Shown piece by piece: positions 14,218-29,200 of a stretch of DNA of 64,000 bases; within the stretch, counting starts at the first letter, position 1; the number at the start of each line of letters is the position of its first letter. Origin of the DNA: Plutella xylostella (taxonomy: Eukaryota; Arthropoda; Insecta; Lepidoptera; Plutellidae); the NCBI RefSeq assembly GCF_932276165.1, contig NC_064008.1:5709001-5773000 (forward strand), given 5' to 3'. The translations under genes and the position numbers were made by a program. The notes under the pieces were generated by a model. The model was not told the origin of the DNA. It did not search any database and saw nothing but the letters and a program-made list of their open reading frames with translations.

Positions 14218-17200
14218 GTATGTTTTTTTGTAGTTTTTTTTTCTCGTATCGTCAAAGGACATGAGACATGAGTCAGGTCGTTAGCCATCCGTGCGCAGAC
14301 TGTCTGACAATCCAGTCTTTAACATTTTTCAAGGTAGAAGCTGAATGGGGAGAAAAACATGTTTTTGATCAGCTGATGGCTTAAAAGTAGCACTGGTATG
14401 CATAAATTACTTGTTTTTGTTTCCATTCTTACCTCATCGAAAGTATTATTAAGCTGTATGCTACAAATTCAGGTTTCTCTGCTAAGAACCAGTATCAGTA
14501 GTGTTAAAAGAAGTGGCCGGGTATAATTTTCGATGATAAATTGGGCTCATTATGTAGCTACCTTCCTATATTCATATTAGGTATGACTTGTTGTCGTTGT
14601 TTATTTGGTCGTAGTTTATATGCAGACTACATGTACATGCCTACATACATAGGTATAGGTACCTACAAATTGTCCACAAAAATTCTTAATGTAATCAACT
14701 TTCTACGTTTTTTTGTCCTCATCATGTTTTAAAGAGATTTTAAGTCTCAATGAAAAAGTTTTAAATTCTCGTTTGCGCAATTGGAACTGACAACGATGAT
14801 ACCCATATTTGTCAATAAATGAAGCTTGCAATTGTCTTTATTACAAACTTTATTTGCATTTCCTTTAACCATACATATAACCTCACCATAATCGTTAAGA
14901 GCACACTTTATACGTATGTAGGTACATGGAAGTAGAAAAAGTAGGGATTAGTATCGAACCTCATTGACACTATCATCTTAATCTAATTTTGCGTTGTATT
15001 ATTATTTTATTTTGCTTTTAAGCCTGAACTAGGGTTTCTGATTTCTCGACCTGTTTTCGTTCTCGAGCTTCGAGAATTCTCGAGCCCAAATTCTCGAATC
15101 TTCTCGAGTCTCGAGCCTTTCTAAGAAGACCTTTAGAAAAATGCCAATTTCAATAAAAAAACACAAAATATCCTTTTTTTACTTTGTCAACTTAATCACA
15201 AAAAAGTACTCTACTAATACTCAGAATTAGCTGTCTACCTAGCTATTTATTACTTGTACAAGGTGGGCCAAAACTATTGGAAGTTGCTCTCATTTGTGCA
15301 AATAGCCGCCAATTTCAAACACGTAAATAAATTTTGATATTGGTGGAATAGACAAATGCAGAATACAAGTTCAGAAGCCGTGGAGTGATATACTACCCAA
15401 GAACGCGGAATAATTGTGTTTATTCAGTTTTCGGGTCGCCATTTTTTCGTTTTATCTGTAATTTTCCCTGCAATATCGCCCGATTTCACTGTTTTTCTGG
15501 GAAGTCCCCTATTAATGTGAATAAGCTCGTGTCTCTAGAAGCCCTTAAGGACAACATTTAACACGAGTGCGAGAATCTCTCGCCCGAAGTTTTGGCTGAA
15601 GTGATGAGAAATGCCATAAAATGAGCCCGTATAGCAATCAATTGTGACGGCACCCATTTGACCGATATCATCTTTTCGACTTAACATCGGATGACTTCTT
15701 TTGGTCAACCTGAACTAAGAAACAGTACGTAACTATTACTACGTTATCTTAATCATTCATTGGTATTATCAGTACAGCACTAGCTTAAATGGAGATGAAA
15801 CATAATAAAATCATAATACACGCGCATGGTATGCGTGTGTGTTGTTAAGCGGCGCAGGAAAATTCGAATTGAATATTTTTAATTTATATCTCAAGGCTCG
15901 AGAAATTCTCGAGTCTTCAGATTTTTTTCTCGTCTCGAACCAAGCCGAATTTCTCGAATCTTCTCGAGCTCGAGAATTCTCGAGCAGAAACCCTAGCCTG
16001 AACTCACCTACTTGGAATACCAACAGGCAAATTCGACCTTTAAAATTCGACCATTACTCTTTACAGAAATATTAGTTTTTATAAAAAGCGTCTTAGAGCC
16101 CTTCCTAGAAGAAGGTAGGAGCCCATTTCTTTGTAAGTTGTTGTTGTTTGGTATTTTGGCGCCAGTTTTTAAGTTAGGTAAATTAAAAGGTTAAATAGAA
16201 TGAAAATCCGTAAATTCGTAGAATGAATAAACACAAAACATATTTTTTTTGTACCTGTAAGACAATACCATTAAATAATATGTTAACGAAAGATAAATGA
16301 AGAGATGTAAAGATCCGAATGCCCAAGCCATTTTTACATATACAATCCAAACACATCCTAGCTTTATGACCTTTGCAATAAGGTTCAAAATACCCACTAT
16401 ACTTAATAATAACACGAAAACGTGATCTGGATAGTAGGTATTATGTAAGGAGTATGGAATGAGGGAGTTTTTTCGTTGCTATCCAGTCTACTACTTAGCG
16501 GTTGTCCTTGGGATTGCACTAATTTTAGACCATAGCATCATAGCGTATTGTTATTAACTGTTGCCTATTCATGTTATCCTGGTACCTCCGCCCATTTAAA
16601 TACTGGGTTGAGTTACTTAGCTATTATTGTTACATAAGCCATAGAATTCCTTACTTATTCTGGAGGTGTTAACAGACTGATGTTGTACCAACATAAATGA
16701 TATTATCACATTCACGATGAGCTTGGGAAAAGGATTAATTTCACTGTTTAGCTCATGCGCTCATAAATTTCTACTATTACTGTAACTAAGAACAAAAAAC
16801 TACCTTGGGCTGACTGTCCGTCGAAAAGTAGACATTCACTAAAATGGCCTCCACTGAAACACCAGCGCGGTGTCCTTGGCTGTGGCCAAGGGCGCTGCAA
16901 TAGCTGAGTGGACGCCTTTTTGGCGGACAGCAAATTTATACGTAACTTCTGTATTATGGTGTATATAATTAAGTATGATTGCTGTCATAGTCCAATAAAG
17001 AGTTTTATCTTTCTTTCTTTACTATCTAAAATATTCCCTTTACACATACATGCTTAATCCTTAAAGTATCTCTCCCCACCCTCACCTATCTTGTTAACCT
17101 GGTTTATTGTCTAGTAATACCACTCTTGCTACCCTAAACTCAAAGCCCTATCTCCCTTGCCCGCAGACCACCCGGCTACGAGAGTGAAACCAGCGAGTAC

Positions 17201-20200
17201 TCAGAAGACTCGACCGTCGGCGATGATGTGCCGACTGCAACCAAAGGCTCTGGGTCGCGGAAGAATATCAACAGGGGAAGATGGACGAAGGAGGAGGTAT
17301 GTTCCTTACCGTTCATACTGCCCTGGTACTTTTAAAAATAGGTAGGCTAATATTATATAGATAGGCTAATAATTTCTGGTGCGCCGAAGATCAACAGGGG
17401 CCGGTGAACGAACGAAGAGGTACGTTCCTTAGCATTCCTTCTATCCTGGTACTTTCAGTATAGGTTAGCCAAGCTTTTGATAGTTGCATGGCCATTGCAG
17501 TCTCGTAGCCCTTCATTTGTACTTCAGCATTCATACTTTCAGCACTCAAATCATAAAAGTATTATTTTCCTCACAATACATTTGACCAACAACCACCCGT
17601 TCCAAGCTAACCACATCCCTTTCCCACTCCAGGACAAGAACCTCAAGACGTACGTGCGAATGTACAACGAGAACTGGGACGTCATAGCGTCCCAGTTCCC
17701 GGACCGCTCTGACGTGCAGTGCCAGCAGCGGTGGACCAAAGTCGTCAACCCTGAACTAGTCAAGGGCCCGTGGACCAAGGAGGTAAGAAACTTATTGGTG
17801 TAATGTAGTGTGTAAACTTTTTGGTGGAACTGGCCGGTGAGAGGAAAAAGAGGTAGAAGTTAAGGGAATATGCAACCTTATTGGTGTATTAATGAACTCA
17901 AAATACTGGCAAGTAATAATAATTAAATATAAATTCTGCGTAGACGAAATAAATTTAGTGCGTTAGATTTAACACTGATATGTGTATGATTGTGTGACCT
18001 TCTTAATTCACCTACTATTATTAATTATAATGACTATTGACGAAGAATAATTTCATCACAATTTCCGTCAACCCTAAGATTCTAACGAATGCATTCCTTT
18101 CAACTTCCTATGCCTCATTAAATGCTTGCCCACAGCTGATTTCCATAATCGTGCCTACGCTTTTAGTCGATCGGTCTAGCTTTGTAGAAAGAGCACTAAG
18201 GATTGCCTGGGCCCGTGAGGCCGTGACTCAGATAGCCTAGGTCGTTTACACTGCGGTTTGGCACGCAGCATACTTGCATAATTAATTGAGATGCGCGATG
18301 AATGGATTTGATTGAAGCATATTGTTTGTTATGGAAGTTACAGCTAGAGCAAATCCAAAATATTCGGGGAACTAATATAATTTATATATTTCTAAAAATA
18401 AATTCCGTATTAAAGTAAAATTCAGCTGGTTTAGGGTTTGTTTACTACACATTCAAAGGAGAATTGGATAAGTAAGAGAGAGGATTATTATATCTAAATA
18501 GGTACCTATTAATAAAATACCATGAAAGAAATCTCAAATATGAACATTACTATGAAATCCTAGACACTTAACAACTGAAGGTATTCCCAAATTCTCGTAC
18601 GATCGCAGCATACTAAGCAAATAAACATAATGTCCTATAGTTTCATGAATGAAGTACATTACTAAGCGTGCGTGACTAAAATGCAAAGCTAACATATTCA
18701 TTCATTCATTCTTAGCTAACAAAGCTCATATTTCTGCTTGAAAGCTTTTTTCATAAGCTTCGTCCTGAGCTTAGTTCCTAGAACTTCAAAGTTCGCATTT
18801 CACGTAATCTCTGTGTTATCCAACTACTGGTCTAGAAGGCTTCGTCTAAAAAAAAACTTAAGATTCAGAATTAAATAAAATTTTCTTTGAATTGGTTTTT
18901 CCATACGTTTAGAATTCACTTTTGGCACTCTATGTGAGTTTCACATGTCAATTATGTTTAAAAACCGAGACTAACTAGGTACATAATTAAGTAGTTTTTA
19001 ACCGACTTCGAAAAAAGGTGTAGGTTCTCAATTCGTCTATATGTATATTTTTTACACAATGAAGTCATCACCGAAAGTGTTGTGTAACTTGAAATGAATT
19101 CACGTGGTAATAAATAAAATAAAAACTAAACTTTGACTTCACAATACTATTCCATTTGTATTTTAAATATTTTTTGCAAACACTGTGGTTTATCCTTGTC
19201 TTCTTGGCTTCATAAAGAATGTAAAAAAAAAACTAAAGTATTTTCGTGTCGTATGCTAACTACCTACTTACTATGTAATGTGACAGAGATATGTATGTGA
19301 ATGATGAATTACCAAGGAATTATAGTATGTTTATATTAGTAGACACAAGGTTCTTATGATAAATAATTGAAATGTGTCCTTGCTATGTGCATAAACAATT
19401 GTGCTCAATTTATTAATATAGATAGTACGGTATAAGTAAAAATCATAGTTAAGTTGATAAAACAAGTAATATTGCGGGGTATGTTTGATTAGATTCAATA
19501 GTAATGTTATGCGAATATTTTAAGACAAGTCCAGAAATGTACGTCTGCTTAACACGTTTGCACTAAACAGTGTGTGAATCAGAATTTAGGTTAATTAAGT
19601 AAATACATTTACACCCTACAACACCACGTGTCTAAAGACACTTTCGGCTTTGAGTTTAAACTTTGGCAAGATTTTTTAGAGAAATGATTAAACACTATAG
19701 AAGGTCCTTCACAAATTGACTTACACACTCAGTGAATAAATTCGTTACATCCCAAGGTGAGTGAGATTTTAAAACACGTGGGCGTGAGAAAATACACTTC
19801 CAATTTGTTTGTGGAAAACAGCTGATTCATACTAGTTTGTTCCTCGCAAACTTTACTTTATTATCTTTTCTTTACACGGACAAAAAGTTGTTCGTTAATT
19901 ACTTAGTCGAGTTAATCGTTAATGGTTTATTCAACAATTACGTTGGATCCTTAAAAAAGGTGCCGACAAATAACTTAAAAACTTGAAGAAGTAATGGGAT
20001 AGTTCATGTCTGAATTCTCACATAGGTAGGTGGTTATTTTTAAAGCTGATAAAAGGAAATAGCTATAGATTACATCACTATGTTCTTTCCACTTATCAAA
20101 TATTCTGAAGGTCAACAAGTTAATCGGAAATTAGATTTATTATTATTTCTATTTATAATATGATAATAAACTGTGTCGTAGAGTAGTGGTAGACGCTTAG

Positions 20201-23200
20201 TTCAATGTTCCGGAGGTCCCGGGTTCGATTACTAATAGGGGCTTTAAAATATCGACCACAAGACAAAGTGTGTTTCAATTGTTTCATAAATTCAAATGGA
20301 ATTGATATCTCAATATTCTCAATCATGCAGCAACGGTAGTTGGTATACAAATAGGTACAATAATATTTTATGTAGCATTGTTGTTATATACTTATGTACC
20401 TAACAAAGTGTTTCCTCATATTAATTGTTATGTACAACATTAATTGCTACGGATAGAAGTATTAACACGAAACTTCCATATAATCTAATCTAAATGTCCT
20501 CGTTTTTTATTAAGAAACTTTTTTGGCTATTGTGTTCTAGAATTTAAATTGGAACGTCATTGGTTTTAACAAATTGATGATGTATGAAATATCGTGTTAT
20601 GGTTACGAAGGTTACGCAGGGGCTCTAAAGGGAATTTGTTTATGTATGTATTATTGTAGTTAATTGTATGCTAATGCGTTTGACCAGATTAGGAATACCT
20701 TAGGCTATACTTCGTGTTCATAGATTTTATCGATGTAATAAGATGATGAAGTAAGGTGGGGCATCAAATCCATAAGTACCTATAATACATGTAAACCTGA
20801 ATACCTGTATTCATTTGTCGTATGCATTGGTACTTCATCTGTAATAGAAGAGTAGTTTCTTGACACTAAACAATTGTTTTCTTTTTAATTTCAGGAAGAC
20901 GAAAAAGTAGTGGAGCTTGTCGCTAAATATGGACCTAAGAAATGGACGCTCATTGCGCGGCATTTGAAAGGAAGAATAGGAAAACAGTGCAGGTACATAA
21001 TTATTATACTCAACTTCCTTATTTACTAACACTCGTAGGTCTTTCATTTTGTGACAAAGTACCTACAGAAAAATTGATTACTTGGTCTTAGTCTTACCTT
21101 ACCGTCAAATACCCATATAAACATGGTTTATCTTTTTTGTGGTAACTTATATTACCGAATAACTCCCAATAATCTTACCTACATATGTATCAATGGAAGC
21201 ATTACTAATATTCCAGTCTGTACAATTGAAATCCGTTTAATATATGTATTAGAATTTCCTCTCGTTCCACCATGATGTTTTAACCGACTTCGTAAAAAGG
21301 TTCACAATTCGTCTGAATCTATGTCCACCGATTACCCCGCCTTTTATGGACCGATTTTGACAATTCGGTCACGATACAAATGTTTGGTAGATAGAGTAGT
21401 TCATCCCACGGTACAACTGTAAACCAATTATGTCAAATAAACGTTTTCATTTTCAACTAAATCCTCTTATTTTCCTTCCAGAGAACGATGGCACAACCAC
21501 CTAAACCCGTCAATAAAGAAGACAGCGTGGACAGAGCACGAGGACCGAGTGATCTACCAGGCGCACAAGCAGTTGGGGAACCAGTGGGCCAAGATAGCCA
21601 AACTGCTGCCGGGCAGGTTTGTAGATCTATCTATTACTTCTACTAGGGTAAAATAATAATTTCAAACATGCACAACATACACTACAAGCTTCATCAAAAT
21701 TCTTGCTTTTCTTACGAGCTAGCATCATTTTAGGAGGTATGGTTAAAAAAAACATCCTTTAAATTTTCTGCTAATACACCCCTTCCTACTCTGCAATCCA
21801 GTCCCAGTATTAATCATATGCTTTTCGATCAGTTGAGCAATTCAATTTCATAACTTTTGCTCCTATACTGGTGCGCAGTATAGGAATAACAGCGTGCTAA
21901 CTAAGCACTTATTATAATTATGATGTAGGTATATGGTGGGATTGCCGTAGTGACAACATGCCCTGTTTCGAATCCTGGTCGTTACATATATTTATTTACT
22001 GCCTAACAAATATATTGATATTGAACTCATTAAAACCCATAATCCTTTCCCCAGAACGGACAACGCAATAAAGAACCACTGGAACTCGACAATGCGTCGA
22101 AAGTACGAACCGGATATCCTCGACAGTCTAGAAACAATACGCAGAAGCAAGCCCGGTCGAGCGAAACTAGACGCAGTGAGATACGCCGAGTGCGCTCCGA
22201 AGGTGCACGTCGCTTATAACGATGTTGGTTTGCTTTTTGTGTTATTTTTTTTGTTAATAATTGGGAGGAAAAGCTGTTTTTGCAAGATTTTGGAAGTCAA
22301 TTGTGGCAAATTCTAAGTAATTGGCCCTAAAATGGAGGATTGTAAGCCGCCATTTTGAATTTTGTAAACAAAATGGCGGATATCGCGCAAAAACAGCATT
22401 TCTATTCTTTATTTTGTTTGCTATTCCTCGTCTACACTACACATTCCTTTCTTCGTATATAACAGTGTTTATGTTGTGTTGTATTTGCTATTTTTTTTTA
22501 TTCTAGATACGTGTCTGCCGTCGTATACTATGGCACATGTGTAATGTGTGTATGTGTGGTCCTAGCTTTCCTTTGTTAAGTTTGCTACGGATGATACCAA
22601 AGAAGACGTGCTTTAGTAATTGCCTTTACGTTGCGTGCCAGTTTTATTGGTTTCTTCTGTCCTGTGTTGCTCACCTTAGCGTGTTGTGTGCTTTGACTAT
22701 AAACATCATCAGTACATCATTATTAATATCCTACCTTTTTATTTAATTCCATTTTATCCATCAATTCAAACCAAAAATAACAGTATTGTGGGACACTTAT
22801 TGCAATCATCATCATTACGACCCATCACGTCCCACTGCTGTCCCAATGAATGAAAGGTTTTAGGAATAGTCCACTAAATCCCAGACAACTAATTACACTA
22901 AATAACCATAAATTTCACCCCACAGGAATGGACAACAGACCCGTTCAACGAGTCCACTCAAAGCACCTCATCCACTACCAGCCAGCCTTCCAAACAACAC
23001 ATGCACTTCAGACAAGTGCTGAAGGAACAAATGAACAGCCGGTCGTTTGAACGAGCCAAATCCCCGGATAGAGGCGGGTTGTTGAATGCTGATACCGTGG
23101 AGATCTGCGAGTCGCCTTACAAGTGAGTTCTATAATATTGTATGTGTGTGTGTTATGTATATAATATTTATCTATCTATGCATTTGTGTAGATATATCAG

Positions 23201-26200
23201 CTGTCTGGTACAAATAATTACAAGCTCTGCATAGTTTATATTTTGTGGATTAATTGCTTGATTGGGAAACTAAAATACCAATTTTGTTAATATACCACTG
23301 ATCAATTAAACAGAAAGGTATTATTATAAGTTAACAGGTCATATTTAGTCATCAGTCATACCACGAAACCGAATCTCACAGAGATTGTAAATTTTAATCT
23401 AAAGTGATATTTGCATGCTATTTGGGATAAAAGATTTACAATAATCTCATTGAAATTGCTAGAGCACACAAATAAACATAAATATTTATATCCTATTTAG
23501 ATTCGTTTTCATTATGTTTTCTAATATCAAAATCTCTTTTGTTACAGATTCGTAGACATAGAAAGTTTACCATCTGGCTCACCTTTGAAGAATTATCTAG
23601 CTCAAGTTAATAATTCTATGGCAACGACCAGCAATCAAAATAATGGTGAGTTAATATTAAAGCAGTCAGTGTTAATATTAAAGCAGCAGTCAAGTTGAGT
23701 TATCTCCAACTCGCCTGTCAATCGTGAAGATTATGTGACGGTGGTGATAGAACGGTAGTATCATGCTTTTCTATACAAATACAATTTTTGCCTGACACGT
23801 TCATATTACGGTCATGGAATTATACGGTGTAGTTGGCAGACTCTTTAATCAGGCCGGAGCATATTGACGGATGGAGAAATAATGCACTCCTATATTCTCC
23901 GCAAACAACAAACTAACCCATTAACATTCCATTCCAGCTCAACAACAACAACAACAACAGCACCAACAGTTCTCCCTACAGCAACACGACTACGCGTCTC
24001 CCAGAAGCAACAAGTCGCTCACTAACAGCCCGCCGCCGATATTGCGCCGAAGAGTGAAGCGGAACAACCCGCTCACTAACCACCTCGTGAGTTGCTGTAT
24101 TGTGTCATCATTGTTTCAACATCATCATCATCGGTCATTTTCGATACGTCATTTTTATTTCTTACTAGCTGTTCCCGCGCGCTTCGTTTCGCCTTAAAAA
24201 GTTTTCCCGTGGGAATTCCGTGATAAAAAGTAGCCTATGTTCTTTCCCAGGGTCTAGACCGTATGTATAGCAAATTTCATTCAAATCCGTTCAGTAGTTT
24301 TGGCGTGAAAGAGTAACAGACAGACAGACAGATAGACAGACAGACACAGTTACTTTCGCATTTATAATATTAGTTAGGGTATAGCACATATGTAACTATA
24401 AGTTACTACTAGTAAGTACAGAAGCAACAACCCGCTCACTAACCACCTCGTGAGTTGCTGTATTGTGTCTTTGTTATTTCAACATCATAATCATCATCGC
24501 CCACCATCCCGCACTAGGCCAGCGTGGTGGACTAGGCCTAAACCCCTTCCTTTCTTAATTTTGGAAGGAGACCCATGCCCCAGCAGCAGGGTTGTGATGG
24601 ATCATGATGATGTTATGAATCATCATCGGTCAACAATCGACACGGCATTTTTTTTTTCTTATCTTTCACTGCTAGTTATAGGAGTCTCCAGAGAGTCCTA
24701 GGCCTTTCACATTTTCTTTCTACGTTAATGCCTAGATACGGATAATATCACCAACTTAAAAAACTGAGTTTGATATTAATCCACTATCTGTTGATGATGC
24801 AATCCCTAATAAACTCCAAACACCAAAGATTAACTGGAAAAGAATGCTATTATCATTAATTTTATCTATTATACATTTACTTTTATAATAGCATTCAGTT
24901 TTCTTATTATGCTTACTTTTATAATCAACTTACCCATACTAACCCCCCAATTCTCCACTTCCAGGGCTGGTCAGAGACAATAACTAAAGCTCTAGAATGT
25001 TCGTCGCTCGGCGTGACTCCCATCAAGGCACTTCCGTTCAGTCCCTCGCAGTTCCTGAACTCACCCCCAGCAGGCGAGCGGGGGGCGCCCCACCGGAGAC
25101 ATGCGCAGGTGAGGGAATTGTATTATAGTGATGTGTAGCGTGGGACACCCCTAAAATTCTGAGTCAGGGACTCTGAAGTCTTCAACTTCCCATGTGGGAG
25201 GGAACATTAGGATATGTATGCAGGTGATTATAAGTAACTTTTACTCTTTATCTCCCTAACCTAACCGTTTGCATACTTACGTTATATGTTACAAGATTCA
25301 TGATGTTTTCCACCAGAGGCGCCCCTTCGTATGCGAGAAAACATTTTTTTGTTTCGTATTATAACACCTAAATGCTTATAAGAGTTACCATTAAAATTAC
25401 CATTTATATCACCCCTCCCCTTACCATTATGTATACGTCTAGTAGAAGTAGCTAACTAATAACTATAAAGCCTGTCTGTAATATAATAATAAACATTACC
25501 AATCTCTCTTTCCAGGAGCTAGGCGTGAGTCCGCTACTCAGCACGCCGACTCCCGCCGTCCCGTCGGCGAGCCACCAGAGCCCCAACATCACTCCCATCA
25601 ACAGGACCAACTTGAGGACTTATACACCTAAGTGAGTATAATATATTTTGAGGGTATGATAGCTCATCTAACTCCTGATTAGGCACATAGTCACATTTGG
25701 ATCTAAATATATTTTTAATGTACGGTCAGCTGCATATTACATATAATGTATTTATCTATACACTTTTGTACCTTACCAAACTGACTACATAAAAAACCGT
25801 CAATGTTTGAATAGGCAGTTTGTGAGTTTGGCAAGGTACAAAAGTGTAAAGCTACTTATGCAGCTGACTGTACCTATCATCATTAACCAACCATCTTCCA
25901 CTTCTAAATGAAATAGGCCTCGTTCAACGAGAAAGCTCGGTCCTCGATCTTCCTCATCCAGCCACTAAGGTCGCCAGTACAGTAGATGTTTGGTTTATTG
26001 CATATTCGTGGTATTTACTGGAGAAATATGCTCAACTGTATCTATAGCATGCAGTATATTGACCTGTCTTCGGGAATATAACAGATAATATTCCGCTCTG
26101 TATAGTTTTTAATGTATAACTCTGCTAACCCGACACCGTCTCTTTTACAGAACCCCAACACCGTTCAAGATAGCCCTAGCGGAACTAGAAAAGAAATCGG

Positions 26201-29200
26201 GCCTGAAATACCAGCCTTCCAGCCCGGGCAACCTGGTCGAAGACATCAACGAGATGTTCAAGCGGGAAGAAAGTTCCGAGCTGAATGATTCTATATTGTC
26301 ACAGAATGCCGCTTCTTTTGCCGCTGTACAGGTGAGTAATGTAATAATGTACTTGGTCATTTTGGAATATGTTTTCAGTTTAGATGGGCAAAAGTTCAGC
26401 CAAAAATATTTTTTGACTCAAGTAATTTTTGACTTACTTACATTACTTTTGATATTACTTACATTACATTAAAAATACTTTTATTTGGATGGAGTTTGCT
26501 GACATTGAGTTAAGGAAGGCTAACCGCATATTACCTAAGGTTGTCGATCAAGCAAGAGAATCTTTCGACTTACTAAACCACTTTTGCAATATCCTTTATA
26601 TGTATAATAATAAACAGAAACTAACCGCAAACCTTTCCCCCAACAGGCAAACGACTCAGGCATAGGCAGTCTGAAACGCCGAGGCTCAACCTCTTCACTA
26701 CAAGGCAAGGAGAACGTACCGAGCCAACACAAGAAAGCACGCAAAGCTTTGGCCAACAGTTGGGCCAACGTCACGACCAGCACGCCACACTCACACTCGC
26801 ATGGGGCTACGGTTGTTCCGGATAACTCTTTTGCTGTTGAAACGCCGGTAAGTTGAATAAGATGGCGAGAAGTGAGGTTTAAATTTATAGGTATAACATT
26901 TAGCACAGTGAAACAGTGAAAAGGGTCCACGCTTAGGATTCCTAAGATATATAACCTTTAGTAAATAGCTTTCATAACTTAGGAAAGCAGTATTGACATT
27001 GTGGGGTTAAGGTTCGTTTGAAAGAGCTAGGTGCAGTCACTTACACCCCGTAGAAAATAGCACACACACACACGCACTCACGCCTTGTACTAATGTACTC
27101 CCTTGCGGGGTAGGCAGAGGTGCATTGCTGCACCCACTTTTCGCCAGAGTGTTATGTTAGTCCCAATGTAATAGGGGGCGGGCCTATTGCCATTTTACGG
27201 GCACATCCAAGACCCGAGAACAAATATCTGTGTTTAAACAAATATCTGCCCCAGCCGGGAATCGAACCCGGGACCATCGGCTCAGTAGTCAGGTCACTAA
27301 CCACTACGCCATTCGGTAGAAAATAGATTACATGTGAATGAGATTGTTTGTAGCTTTGATGTGTAAAAAATGGTTTAGCTTTGCTAAAGTTGAATTATTA
27401 TCTTATTTTTAACATCTTTATACACATCAATTCCGATACGACTCACGATTAAAAAACACTAAGGTACAACAAAGTCTTCATAAATAACACAAAATGTCTC
27501 TTGTTACAGAGCAAATCCCTAGCCGGCGACAGTTCAGTGATGTTCTCCCCTCCCTCCATCGTGAAACAATCGCTTCTAGAAGAGTCCACGAGCCTCCACA
27601 GCTCCGACACCACTCCCGAGCCGACTAAACTCGAGAAACTAGAAGATTTCGACATCGAAACCGCCATTACTGAAACAACTAAGGTACAACACAGCTCCTA
27701 TCTTCCCACTAATTCCCTAACCGATCCCAACATCTACTACCAAGAAATATACGACACCCAAATTGAACTTCCGCAAAATCCGAGCGTTTTTAGGAATATT
27801 ACTAATCTAGAATCGCCTAGAAGCTTCGCTAGGCTTAACGCGGATCGCATGAGGACTATAACTTCCAATGATATCACGTGTGATAACGGCACGTCATTGG
27901 CTCCTAAAGCGGTATTGGCTAACGCGCTTGCTGATCATATTTACAAAGTGACCAATCAGAAGCCGTCTACGTCGCGTATAGACGAGATACTGACCAATAA
28001 GATAATGACGACGAACGTGAAAACGGATTATAATCAGAAAGAGAACCAATGGGTGTGGCAGCACACGGAATATAAAGATTCAGGTCAAGATGATATTTAT
28101 CCGAACGATTATTATAATATGTTCACTAACTTATGAGTTTATGAATTCAAGTTCTGTAAATAACAAGATAAAATATGATGGTGGGGTTTTTAACTCCGTG
28201 TGTCTTAAAAATACTTGTTACTTGGTAAAATGAAATGCAATAAAATCTTCGTTTTTAAAAGAAAAGTATTAAAATAAATGAGATCAGCGTTCGTTGTAAA
28301 ATATTATGTTAGTTAGCCACTTTGTTCCATCTAATATTCGATAAATCATCATAAAAGGAATACAGAAATTCCAAGTAGGTACGTATTGTAATGATTTAAA
28401 ATTTTGAAAAATTATTGAAAATCATAAAAACTTATATGGAACATAGTGAATTTTCGTTGTTTTAAAAAAAGTTTTAATAATAATGTTTTTTGTACTCTTT
28501 ACTTAATTTTAATGCGCACCAAATTAAATGTAGGAATAAACGAGATTAGGAAGTAAGCTACCAAAGATGAAATTTTCATCAAATGAATGTGAATTTTTTA
28601 ACTAATATATTCTTAAAAATAGATTTTAAAAGTAACTTTAAGTTTTTAAAATATACCTCAAGTTTACCGTGCACCAAAATCTTTTTAGTCTTAACTATTT
28701 TTTAGAATAAAAGTACAACTTTGATGTCGTTTTAGGTATTCAAGTATTAAGTAGGTTTAGAGATCGGACAAATCAAAAGCGTCTTAGTAATTGGGTGTAA
28801 ACTTTTCAGTATTTGAAAGTAAAAAAATATGATTAAACGTTTTAAAAAAATACTTAATTAATCCTTAGGATCCCCATCCTATCCCTTGTATTTATTTATT
28901 TAGATACTCTAATAGTAACTATTTGCTTTGTAATTTGCCTTCTAAAATATTAACAACTTACATTTACGATATTCGAAAAATTGTGTTCTTTTACATTTTT
29001 CACGCGTTGGTTGTGTCAAAATAACGTAGCTATTTATTTCTTAACTTTTTTTGTTGTTAAACTTGTAACAATTTTAAATACTAAAATCGGCAGCATTACT
29101 TAATTGGTACCTTGATTGAAATAAATAAATGACATTTATCTTTTACCTTTCTCTCCTGGCTGAACCCCAAAATATGTTTGATAACTTCACTTTGTTATAG

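Noticed and set aside
16838..16897. ATGGCCTCC... as the first coding exon of Myb
   Set aside because: The frame meets a TAG soon after, GT sites in it give no better donor than 14217, and the stretch seems to belong to a retroelement 3' end.
22176..22316. Extension of Myb exon 6 past its donor
   Set aside because: The frame stays open but the residues become hydrophobic and intron-like; the GTGAGA donor at 22176 keeps exact phase with exon 7.
26535..26930. 131-codon open frame on the minus strand
   Set aside because: It lies antisense to Myb exon 13 (26647-26847), which has matching splice sites and phase; the minus frame is a shadow.
27243..27315. A tRNA gene on the minus strand
   Set aside because: Box A and box B are present but the sequence continues into a SINE body with a simple-repeat tail and target duplication, so it is a SINE head.
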